A stretch of 64,000 bases of DNA from Dyadobacter luticola (GTDB lineage Bacteria > Bacteroidota > Bacteroidia > Cytophagales > Spirosomataceae), in assembly GCF_005860805.1 (NCBI RefSeq), contig NZ_VCEJ01000002.1:354289-418288 (forward strand), written 5' to 3'. Below the pieces are notes generated by a model. It was not told where the DNA came from. It saw only the letters and a list, made by a program, of their open reading frames with translations, and ran no database searches. Numbering within the stretch: the first letter of the stretch is position 1; each line of letters opens with the position of its first letter. Positions 57,625-64,000 of the stretch are shown here, piece by piece. The position numbers and the translations under genes were made by a program.

Positions 57625-58482
57625 CTACTCCGCTTTCAGCCGGTCGATGCAAACGGTAAGGCTATCTCTCCAATAAGGGATTTTAATGCCGAACGTGCTC
57701 TTGATTTTGCTTTTATCCATCACAGAATAAGCAGGCCGCACCGCCTTTGTAACATACTCCGAAGTTTTCACCGGGTTAACAATCACCTGCGTTGCACTAA
57801 TGTCAAAAACCGCTTTGGCAAAATCAAACCAGGAAGTAACACCTTCATTACTATAATGATAAATGCCGTAAGCCTCGCTGCCTGACTCGAGAATGTCGAG
57901 GATCGCACCCGCCAGGTCGATCGCGTAAGTAGGAGAGCCCACTTGATCGACGATCACGCCCAATTGATCGCGTTCGCTGCCAAGACGCAGCATTGTTTTT
58001 ACAAAATTGTTACCATATTCCGAATACAACCAGCTGGTTCTCAATGTAAAGTGTTGCGGTAAAACTTCTGCAATAGCCACTTCACCTTCCAGCTTGGTAA
58101 GACCGTAAATGTTTTCAGGTTCAGTCGGGTCTGACTCTCCCAGCAAGCCGGTCACATCACCTTTAAAAACAAAATCCGTACTGACGTGGATCAGTGCAGA
58201 CTGATGTTTCGCGCAGATCTCAGCAATGTTCGCGGCCCCGTCACGATTTACTTTCCGGCAGGTATCCTGGTCATCTTCCGCTTTGTCAACGGCGGTATAT
58301 GCGGCGCAATTAATCACATAAGAAGGTTTCTCTTCTGAAAACAGCTTGTCGAGCAAGTCTTTGCTGAGAATGTTGCCGGCTTCTTCCGAAGGGAAGGAAA
58401 TATCTGTCAAATTTCTTTCGGAGGAGACTTTTTTTAGGCAGCTGCCCAGCTGGCCGGAGGCACCGAGTACAAGGATTTTCAT
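57625..58482 (-). CDS. rfbD: dTDP-4-dehydrorhamnose reductase
   Basis: RfbD makes the final reduction to dTDP-L-rhamnose. The 285-residue length is normal. The NADPH-binding motif GASGQLG is at 7-13, the substrate and cofactor segment AAYTAVDKAE follows, then HVSTDFVF (T102). The catalytic Y126-x3-K130 lies in NIYGLTKLEGE. The gene stands alone: rfbA, rfbB and rfbC are not in the window. Adjacency to Wzi fits use of rhamnose in a surface polysaccharide. Confidence 0.95.
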   Translation of the reverse strand: MKILVLGASGQLGSCLKKVSSERNLTDISFPSEEAGNILSKDLLDKLFSEEKPSYVINCAAYTAVDKAEDDQDTCRKVNRDGAANIAEICAKHQSALIHVSTDFVFKGDVTGLLGESDPTEPENIYGLTKLEGEVAIAEVLPQHFTLRTSWLYSEYGNNFVKTMLRLGSERDQLGVIVDQVGSPTYAIDLAGAILDILESGSEAYGIYHYSNEGVTSWFDFAKAVFDISATQVIVNPVKTSEYVTKAVRPAYSVMDKSKIKSTFGIKIPYWRDSLTVCIDRLKAE

Positions 58483-58505
58483 GGATTTTTTTTGAGTAAG
58501 TCAGG

Positions 58506-58513
58506 CAAATATA
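58506..58513 (-). promoter_or_regulatory. candidate -7 element for rfbD
   Basis: Minus-strand TATATTTG fits TAnnTTTG and lies about 24 bases before the rfbD ATG. The -33 region is weak. Confidence 0.4.
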
Positions 58514-58554
58514 GGAAATAAAGCCTAGCGACAGTTCTACAAATTCTACCAAAG

Positions 58555-58563
58555 TTATCCACA
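58555..58563 (+). other. consensus DnaA box
   Basis: TTATCCACA, an exact match to the high-affinity DnaA-binding sequence. It overlaps by one base the left arm of a 9-bp inverted repeat (AATTCCACA) whose members resemble degenerate DnaA boxes. A single site can occur by chance in 64 kb. Confidence 0.4.
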
Positions 58564-58742
58564 ATTCCACATGCCTATTGGGCCTCTTCCGAAGCTTTTA
58601 AATGCTCATATTGTGGAATTTACGCCGTACTACAAAGTCGGAACATATTTTAGTCAAAATGTTTTAGTTATAGTGTAGAATTATTACAATCAAAATTTGC
58701 AATTGTATTTTAATAATAATTTGATAATTTATGTAGAAGTAA

Positions 58743-58774
58743 TTTGTAGATTGTTGGCTAGTGTAGTATTTTTG
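58743..58774 (+). promoter_or_regulatory. candidate promoter of the DUF1800-DUF1501-repeat protein operon
   Basis: TTTG, 20 bases, TATTTTTG. Both elements match the Bacteroidota consensus. The predicted start, near 58781, lies about 43 bases before the DUF1800 ATG and downstream of the alternative TTG start, which supports the ATG. Confidence 0.6.
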
Positions 58775-58823
58775 TTTGTGGTTCTCAATAAGTTATTCGC
58801 AAAAGTCAACATACAAACCCCCA

Positions 58824-60461
58824 ATGGGATTTTTAGACACGTATACAACTAAGTTAACCCCTGAAACAGCAGCACATCTACTAAGACGGGCCACCTTCGG
58901 CCCAACGCAGCAGGAGATCAGTGATTTCGTCGGAAAAACAGCCAGTGAGGCTGTTGATATTTTGATTAATAATGCTTCGTATAGGGCGAGTCCTCCGCCT
59001 CCGGTGGAGATGGATGAGACAAGGTCGGATGCAGGGCAGCCGTTTTTGAATAAGCCGTTTGATGCTAGTAGGAAAGGAGTTCTATACAACTACGTTCAAT
59101 ATTGGTGGATTGGCTTGATGACCGAACAAACTGGTAAGCCGTCTATTCTAGAAAAACTAGCCGCTTTCTGGCAAAACCATTTTGTCGTTGCGTATAGTGC
59201 GGTTCAGGAATATAGGTATATGTATCGCTACCTAAGTTCTATTCGAGCCAATGCGCTTGGAAATTTCAGGGACTTTGTAATTACTATCACAAAGGATCCT
59301 GGCATGTTGGTGTTTCAAAATGGCAATTTGAATACTAAAGGAAGTCCTAACGAAAATTACGGGCGGGAGTTGCAGGAGCTATTTACTGTTGGCCAAAAGG
59401 ATTTTGTAGGTAATCAAAATTACACCGAGCAGGACGTAAAGGCTGCTGCCAGAGTGCTTACGGGTTGGCAGATCACGAATCGAGGAGTACCTAACTCAAC
59501 GACTTTCGATCCTGTCTTTACATTAAGCAGGCACGATGTAAGTGACAAGGCCTTTTCATCAAGCTATAACAACACCATTATACAGGGAAGGAACAGTGAC
59601 TCTGCTGGTGATGCTGAGCTTGGCGATTTGGTAAATATGCTTTTATCACATTCTGAATGTCCAAAGTTTATCTGCCGAAAATTGTACAGATGGTTTGTCA
59701 ATCCTAATGTAACGCAGGAAATAGACGATCAGGTTATCGTCCCGTTGGCTGCATTTTTTGCTAGTCCCAGTAATAATTTTCAGATAGTGCCTGTCATAAA
59801 AAAAATGTTGACAAGTAGCATATTTTTTGATCCTAGAAATGTAGGAGCAATCATAAAAGCGCCTTCCGAATTTTTAATAGGAACTCTCAGGCTCTTTAAT
59901 CAGCCCGTACCTGATTACACAGTTGATTACGTATCGTTTCGTAAGATGATGAGTTTTGTCAGCACCAGAATGATTACACTTCAATTAGACTTTTTGGATC
60001 AGCCCACCGTTTTCGGATCTCTTCCATACTACCAGACAGGGTTCTCGAAAAATTGGATTAACGAGTCATCGTTGGGAATTCGCGGTTCATATATGGAGGC
60101 AATCGTGTATCCGTCATATAAGGTTTCAACAGATTACACAATTGGCGTTGATATACTGGGCATTTTGAAAGCGGCACAGCCAAATTTCTCAGATGTCTCA
60201 GGAACGCCGGCAATTTCATGTGAGCAAGTCCTTGTAACATTATCGAGGAATTTGTTCGCGACCAGCCTTTCCCAAGGACAACGAGACTTCCTAATAGATA
60301 CAATCATGATGATGAACAGTAGCCCTAGAACAACTTGGGTAAAGGAGTGGGATTCGTATCGCTCCGTTCCTACTGATACAATTAGGCAAAACACGATCCT
60401 TTGGCGTTGCCGGGCGTTACTAAAGTACATGTTGACCATGGCAGAATATCAAGTTTTTTAA
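58824..60461 (+). CDS. DUF1800 domain-containing protein
   Basis: A 545-residue protein that begins directly with the family signature (LTPETAAHLLRRATFGPTQQ), without a clear signal peptide. Other DUF1800 landmarks are KLAAFWQNHFVV, NENYGRELQELFTVG, DVKAAARVLTGWQI and HSECPKFICRKLYRWFVNP. The chosen ATG fits the upstream promoter; a TTG 48 bases earlier is in frame but lies at the predicted transcription start. DUF1800 genes almost always pair with DUF1501 genes, as here, and are thought to concern secreted or cell-surface functions, but no activity is established. Base composition is more AT-rich than in the rhamnosidase genes. Confidence 0.9.
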   Translation: MGFLDTYTTKLTPETAAHLLRRATFGPTQQEISDFVGKTASEAVDILINNASYRASPPPPVEMDETRSDAGQPFLNKPFDASRKGVLYNYVQYWWIGLMTEQTGKPSILEKLAAFWQNHFVVAYSAVQEYRYMYRYLSSIRANALGNFRDFVITITKDPGMLVFQNGNLNTKGSPNENYGRELQELFTVGQKDFVGNQNYTEQDVKAAARVLTGWQITNRGVPNSTTFDPVFTLSRHDVSDKAFSSSYNNTIIQGRNSDSAGDAELGDLVNMLLSHSECPKFICRKLYRWFVNPNVTQEIDDQVIVPLAAFFASPSNNFQIVPVIKKMLTSSIFFDPRNVGAIIKAPSEFLIGTLRLFNQPVPDYTVDYVSFRKMMSFVSTRMITLQLDFLDQPTVFGSLPYYQTGFSKNWINESSLGIRGSYMEAIVYPSYKVSTDYTIGVDILGILKAAQPNFSDVSGTPAISCEQVLVTLSRNLFATSLSQGQRDFLIDTIMMMNSSPRTTWVKEWDSYRSVPTDTIRQNTILWRCRALLKYMLTMAEYQVF

Positions 60462-60473
60462 TTTCTGAGCTGC

Positions 60474-62003
60474 ATGAAAAGAAGAGATTTTATATCCAGG
60501 GCATCGTCACTTATGCTGCCTGTTGTTTTGAATGGGTTCAATGTGAAATCCTTGTCAAAGAGTTCCGCATTAGTTCGGTCACTCCGGGAAATGGCTGCGG
60601 CGAATGATGATCGGGCTTTAGTAATTATCTATTTAGCTGGGGGTAATGACGGCTTAAATACAGTAATACCTCTGGAATACTACTCTGAATACTTTAATCT
60701 TAGAAGCAATATTGCCATTCCCGAGAGTAATGTACTAAGGCTATCAGGTAATTTGGCAACCGGCTTCCACCCTGCTATGACCGGAATGCGGCAAATGTAT
60801 GATGATGGTAAACTCGCCATTGTTCATTCAGTATCATACCCGGACGCGAACTTATCGCATTATCGTTCAACTGATATTTGGATGACTGGTGTCGATGCGA
60901 GTAAGTACTCAAACTCGGGTTGGGCAGGGCGTTATTTGAATGACCGATTTGCGACATATCCCCAAGGATATCCGAATTCTAGCATGGAAGATCCCCTGGC
61001 CATTCAGATTGGCCAGATCAGCACAACAGCGCTTCTAGGTAATACAGAACCGATGGGTGTTACTTTTCAGGACCCAGGTTCATTCTACCAGCTCATTGGT
61101 GAATCGACTGCCAGCACAGAAACTAATTTACCATGCTGCGATGCAGGTGAGCTTATTTCTTACATCCGGGAAAAACAAATCCTTGCGACTGGCTACGCGG
61201 CAGAAGTAAAAGCTGCTGCAGACGCAGGGAAAAACCTTGCCGTATATCCTGCTACGTCAGAAAAAAACGAGTTGGCTGAACAGTTGAAAATTGTTGCCCG
61301 TCTAATACATGGCGGCCTCAAATCAAAAATATATTACGTTGAGCTAGGTGGGTTTGACACTCATGCCGACCAGATTGGGTCTGACAGCCTTGAAGGAAAG
61401 CATGCGCAGCTTTTAAGGAAATTATCGGACGCGGTAGCTGCTTTTCAAAGTGATTTGAATTTACAGGGCACGGAAAACAGAGTCCTGGGGATGACCTTTT
61501 CTGACTTTGGTAGGAGGGCAACTTCGAACGCTTCAAATGGAACCGACCACGGTGTTGGCGCCCCCATGTTTGTTTTTGGAACTGGGATAAAGAGGCAGGT
61601 CGTAGGTACCAATCCAGACTTGATAAATGGTCTAATCCAAGGGTCTACAACGGGAGGTATAGTTAACCGTGACATCAAAATGCAAATAGACTTTAGAAGA
61701 GTCTATTCGGATGTTCTTATCGATTGGTTTGGGCTTTCGCGCAGCAAGACAGATAACATTCTGTTTAAGGACTTCAAAACAACATCGTTGTTTTCGGATG
61801 TAGTTGAAAGCATTTCATCTGGTGGCTGGCCCAACCCAGAAATTTGGTCGAACGGAAGAGTGCCATCGGAAACAACAATTGTCCGTGTCAATGCAGGACA
61901 TATTGTGGAGGTTGGGCAGAATGTCACGGCAAAAGCGTTGAAGGTCGAAGCCGGTGGAGAACTTAAGTTTTTAGGAAATTATGGTGTCAAGATCACTGGA
62001 TAA
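60474..62003 (+). CDS. DUF1501 domain-containing protein with C-terminal G8-like extension
   Basis: A 509-residue protein of the DUF1501 family, which is related to the alkaline-phosphatase/sulfatase fold. The N-terminus has a twin-arginine-like start (MKRRDFISRASSLMLPVVLN), suggesting Tat export. The core has IIYLAGGNDGLNTVIPLE, GFHPAMTGMRQMYDDGKLAIVH, YYVELGGFDTHADQ and MTFSDFGRRATSNASNGTDHG, the last a family metal-site-like motif. From about residue 449 an extra 61 residues follow (SGGWPNPEIWSNGRVPSETT, then VNAGHIVEVG, then EAGGELKF). This is a module I associate with surface proteins, not with DUF1501. It lies 12 bases after the DUF1800 gene. Confidence 0.9.
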   Translation: MKRRDFISRASSLMLPVVLNGFNVKSLSKSSALVRSLREMAAANDDRALVIIYLAGGNDGLNTVIPLEYYSEYFNLRSNIAIPESNVLRLSGNLATGFHPAMTGMRQMYDDGKLAIVHSVSYPDANLSHYRSTDIWMTGVDASKYSNSGWAGRYLNDRFATYPQGYPNSSMEDPLAIQIGQISTTALLGNTEPMGVTFQDPGSFYQLIGESTASTETNLPCCDAGELISYIREKQILATGYAAEVKAAADAGKNLAVYPATSEKNELAEQLKIVARLIHGGLKSKIYYVELGGFDTHADQIGSDSLEGKHAQLLRKLSDAVAAFQSDLNLQGTENRVLGMTFSDFGRRATSNASNGTDHGVGAPMFVFGTGIKRQVVGTNPDLINGLIQGSTTGGIVNRDIKMQIDFRRVYSDVLIDWFGLSRSKTDNILFKDFKTTSLFSDVVESISSGGWPNPEIWSNGRVPSETTIVRVNAGHIVEVGQNVTAKALKVEAGGELKFLGNYGVKITG

Positions 62004-62034
62004 TTCGGCAATTCCCATTTGGAAAGAAGCAATT

Positions 62035-64000
62035 ATGAAACAATTCTACAAAACAGTATTGACGATATGCTTAACAGCATGCTTAGCTCCGATGTTATGC
62101 GTTGGTCAGCAGGCGGGCATTGTGATAACAGAGCGTGCAAAGCCTCTGGGTCTCGTTAGTTTTTCTGAATCTTCGAAACTTTCAGGTATAAGTAATTCCA
62201 ATCATGTTGATGGATACGTGAAAAAATATGGTAGTGAACCTCTTATTTTCCCTGTCGGTCATAAGGGTGTTTATCGCCCATTTGCGGCAACTGCGGATGG
62301 AACATTCGGAGCTTACTTTAGAACTAATCCAGGGAGCACAAGCTTACCCGAAGGTGCACCATTTTCTGCTAATAATAAAGAGGCGGACGTTTCCAAAGTG
62401 AGCTCGAAAGAATTTTGGGATGTTAATGGCAGCAAGCCAACCCGGATTACCTTAACTTATACTTCATATTCGGATATAACCAGCTTAACAGAAAATACAT
62501 TATCAAAGCTAAGCATTGTTGGCTGGAACAACGCGACTTCCAAATGGACCGTTCTTTCATCGACAGTTGATGAAGTGGCGCTTCTTGGCGGTACAAGTTC
62601 GATAGCGACTGGTTCGATCACAACAACGCAGAGCGTCGTACCGGATGCTTTTTCTGTTTATACGCTGGCCTCGCTTACTACGGCTACCTCTGCCTCAGTT
62701 TTCACAGGAAGCGTTGAATCAGTAGAATGCTCACAGATTACTGGTTGGGTATGGGACAAGAGCTACCCCGAATCAGCTGTCACCTTGGAGCTATTGGAGG
62801 GAACCGTCGTTCGTGCAACTGTTTCTGCAAATGAATATCGGGAAGATCTCAAGACAAAAGGTATTGGTACTGGAAAATACGGTTTTAAAATGCAGATTCC
62901 TGCCAGTTTGAGGGATGGGAAATCGAGGACGTTGAACATTCGCGTCAGGGGAAGCTCCTATATCCTCACGAATTCTCCTGTTACTCTTACCTGTGCTTAT
63001 GCAGGTAGTTTTAGCTCAACAGATTGTTACGTTGCGAAAGGCTGGGCGTGGGATAAGAATAAACCAAACGAGCCATTAACTGTAGAATTAATAGAAGGGA
63101 ATGTTGTCCACTCAACCCTTTCCGCAGATGTATATGATGCGAATTTGAAAAGCCAGGGTATTGGTACTGGAAAATATGCATTCAACTTTGACATCCCAGC
63201 TGCATTAAAGACAGGGCAACCTCGCGAACTAGCTGTTCGTATTAAAGGAAGCAACTATACATTAACTGGCTCGCCTAAAACAATTACGTGTATCAATCCA
63301 TTGTATAATGGTAAGTTCGACGGAATTGATTGTAATGGTGTAAGAGGCTGGGTATGGGATAAAAATAATCCAGACGATGCACTCGTGATCGAACTGTATG
63401 AAGGAAACGTTGTTTACGCCACTGTTGTAGCTGATACCTACCGAGAAGATCTCAGGCAGTCAGGATTTGGATCTGGTCTTTATGGATTTAATTTTCCGTA
63501 TCCTGCTGTATTAAGAGATGGTAAGCCGCATGATCTGAGTGTTCGTATTAAAGGCACAGGCGTAATTCTGGCGAATTCTCCACGCAATGTAACATGTTCA
63601 GTAAATGATTACTACGGCCGTTTCGAATCTGCGAATTGCAGCACGATCACTGGCTGGATCTGGGACAAGAATTTTCCGGATGCTACCCAAACGATAGAGT
63701 TGTTTGAAGGTAGCACGGTCTATGCGACTGTGTCTGCAAATGTTTATCGTGAAGACCGTAAGACTGCCGGCAATGGTAGTGGTAACTGTGGTTTCAGCTT
63801 TGGTATCCCTGCTATTTTGAAAGATGGGAAGCCGCATACCCTGAGTGCGCGTGTGAAGAGCACCGGTTATGTCCTGACCAATTCTCCGTTAACGGTTACC
63901 TGTGCGGCGCCCAATGTGTACGCGGGCCGTTTTGAGACCCTGGACTGTGGTATTGTTAAGGGCTGGGCCTGGAACAAAAATTACCCTGCAACGACATTGA
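62035..64000 (+). CDS. large secreted repeat protein (3' end outside window)
   Basis: An open frame of at least 655 residues that runs off the window. The signal peptide is MKQFYKTVLTICLTACLAP followed by MLCVGQ. The N-terminal domain (about 25-215: HVDGYVKKYGSEPLIFPVGH, EFWDVNGSKPTRITLTY, LSIVGWN) is of the kind seen at the start of large Bacteroidota surface proteins that often carry a T9SS signal. After it come at least four full copies, and part of a fifth, of a ~100-residue module with a Cys near each end. A C-terminal T9SS domain is expected downstream but cannot be seen. The gene starts 31 bases after DUF1501 and should belong to the same operon. Confidence 0.85.
   Translation, partial: MKQFYKTVLTICLTACLAPMLCVGQQAGIVITERAKPLGLVSFSESSKLSGISNSNHVDGYVKKYGSEPLIFPVGHKGVYRPFAATADGTFGAYFRTNPGSTSLPEGAPFSANNKEADVSKVSSKEFWDVNGSKPTRITLTYTSYSDITSLTENTLSKLSIVGWNNATSKWTVLSSTVDEVALLGGTSSIATGSITTTQSVVPDAFSVYTLASLTTATSASVFTGSVESVECSQITGWVWDKSYPESAVTLELLEGTVVRATVSANEYREDLKTKGIGTGKYGFKMQIPASLRDGKSRTLNIRVRGSSYILTNSPVTLTCAYAGSFSSTDCYVAKGWAWDKNKPNEPLTVELIEGNVVHSTLSADVYDANLKSQGIGTGKYAFNFDIPAALKTGQPRELAVRIKGSNYTLTGSPKTITCINPLYNGKFDGIDCNGVRGWVWDKNNPDDALVIELYEGNVVYATVVADTYREDLRQSGFGSGLYGFNFPYPAVLRDGKPHDLSVRIKGTGVILANSPRNVTCSVNDYYGRFESANCSTITGWIWDKNFPDATQTIELFEGSTVYATVSANVYREDRKTAGNGSGNCGFSFGIPAILKDGKPHTLSARVKSTGYVLTNSPLTVTCAAPNVYAGRFETLDCGIVKGWAWNKNYPATTL
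62701..64000 (+). repeat. tandem ~100-residue protein modules (units at 62701, 62998, 63304, 63610, 63919)
   Basis: Unit lengths are 99, 102, 102 and 103 codons; the fifth unit is cut. Each unit begins with an aromatic or small residue before G, has Cys at the tenth position, then GW-x-W-D/N-K, then VELxEG, then a Y-R/D-x-D/N-L segment and GxGxGxxGF, and ends in the dipeptide TC before the next unit. The paired Cys suggest one disulfide per module. Units 1 and 2 share an identical 20-base stretch at 62860-62879 and 63157-63176, exactly one period apart, which points to recent duplication or conversion. A beta-sandwich fold is likely by pattern. Confidence 0.85.

Larger units (their letters stand above)
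58483..58823. other. intergenic region with DnaA box and AT-rich stretch
   Basis: A 341-base divergent region. It holds a perfect DnaA box (listed separately), a 9-bp inverted repeat AATTCCACA (58563-58571) and TGTGGAATT (58612-58620), then a strongly AT-rich stretch from about 58660 to 58760. Promoter-like sites for both flanking genes are also present. No coding frame is convincing. Confidence 0.5.

Noticed and set aside
58776..58823. Upstream TTG start for the DUF1800 gene
   Set aside because: It would lie at or before the predicted transcription start, and the added 16 residues do not form a signal peptide or match the family N-terminus.

Overview
The window looks like a chromosomal segment of a Bacteroidota bacterium of the order Cytophagales, probably Dyadobacter or a close relative in Spirosomaceae. 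This rests on several kinds of evidence: the end of a flexirubin/aryl-polyene type gene cluster, a type IX secretion (T9SS) C-terminal signal, DUF4270/kelch/DUF4907 and DUF1800/DUF1501 gene sets, a Wzi-type outer-membrane protein, RNase Y next to zapA, and promoter-like sites of the Bacteroidota form TTTG-N19-TAnnTTTG. The genus is an inference. I saw no insertion sequence, prophage, CRISPR array or rRNA. One tRNA gene is present.

Layout. 1-5.5 kb: the 3' part of a polyene/fatty-acid-like operon (KAS III C-terminus, small unknown protein, BtrH-like acyltransferase, ABC transporter pair, acyl carrier protein, KAS). 5.5-8.4 kb, opposite strand: a single-chain methylmalonyl-CoA mutase in which a shortened small-subunit module is joined to a complete large subunit. 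8.6-14.4 kb: dnaA, a FemAB-like acyltransferase, a DUF3108 protein with a membrane aminopeptidase-like protein, and recA. 14.5-20.9 kb: a minus-strand operon pheT - coiled-coil protein - zapA - rny - MoxR-like ATPase. 21-33.6 kb: mixed single genes and pairs (DUF1684, a response regulator with a PhnP-like hydrolase, DUF819, a vanadium-haloperoxidase-like lipoprotein with an outer-membrane barrel, DinB, a DUF255 thioredoxin-fold protein, a T9SS-exported TIM-barrel-like protein, a lipoprotein with an MFS transporter). 33.6-38.8 kb: tRNA-Val, then the rimP-nusA-infB operon on the minus strand, with a terminator-like hairpin in its leader. 38.9-43.3 kb: a secreted endonuclease/phosphatase-type protein and the DUF4907/kelch/DUF4270 set. 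43.4-49.1 kb: a tolC-adaptor-RND permease efflux operon. 49.4-57.6 kb: a sodium:solute symporter with a 47-residue membrane partner, two GH78 alpha-L-rhamnosidases and Wzi, followed by rfbD. 58.7-64 kb: a surface-protein operon DUF1800 - DUF1501 - large repeat protein, the last cut by the window end.

How the genes fit together. The first operon probably builds and exports an aryl-polyene pigment or lipid. The pheT to MoxR block couples translation, cell division and RNA turnover genes. The rhamnosidases, symporter and rfbD suggest handling of rhamnose-containing glycans. The last operon probably makes an exported surface complex. The most unusual items are the fused mutase, the hairpin in the rimP-nusA-infB leader, the DUF1501 protein with an added C-terminal module beside a Cys-framed repeat protein, and an origin-like intergenic stretch near 58.6 kb.
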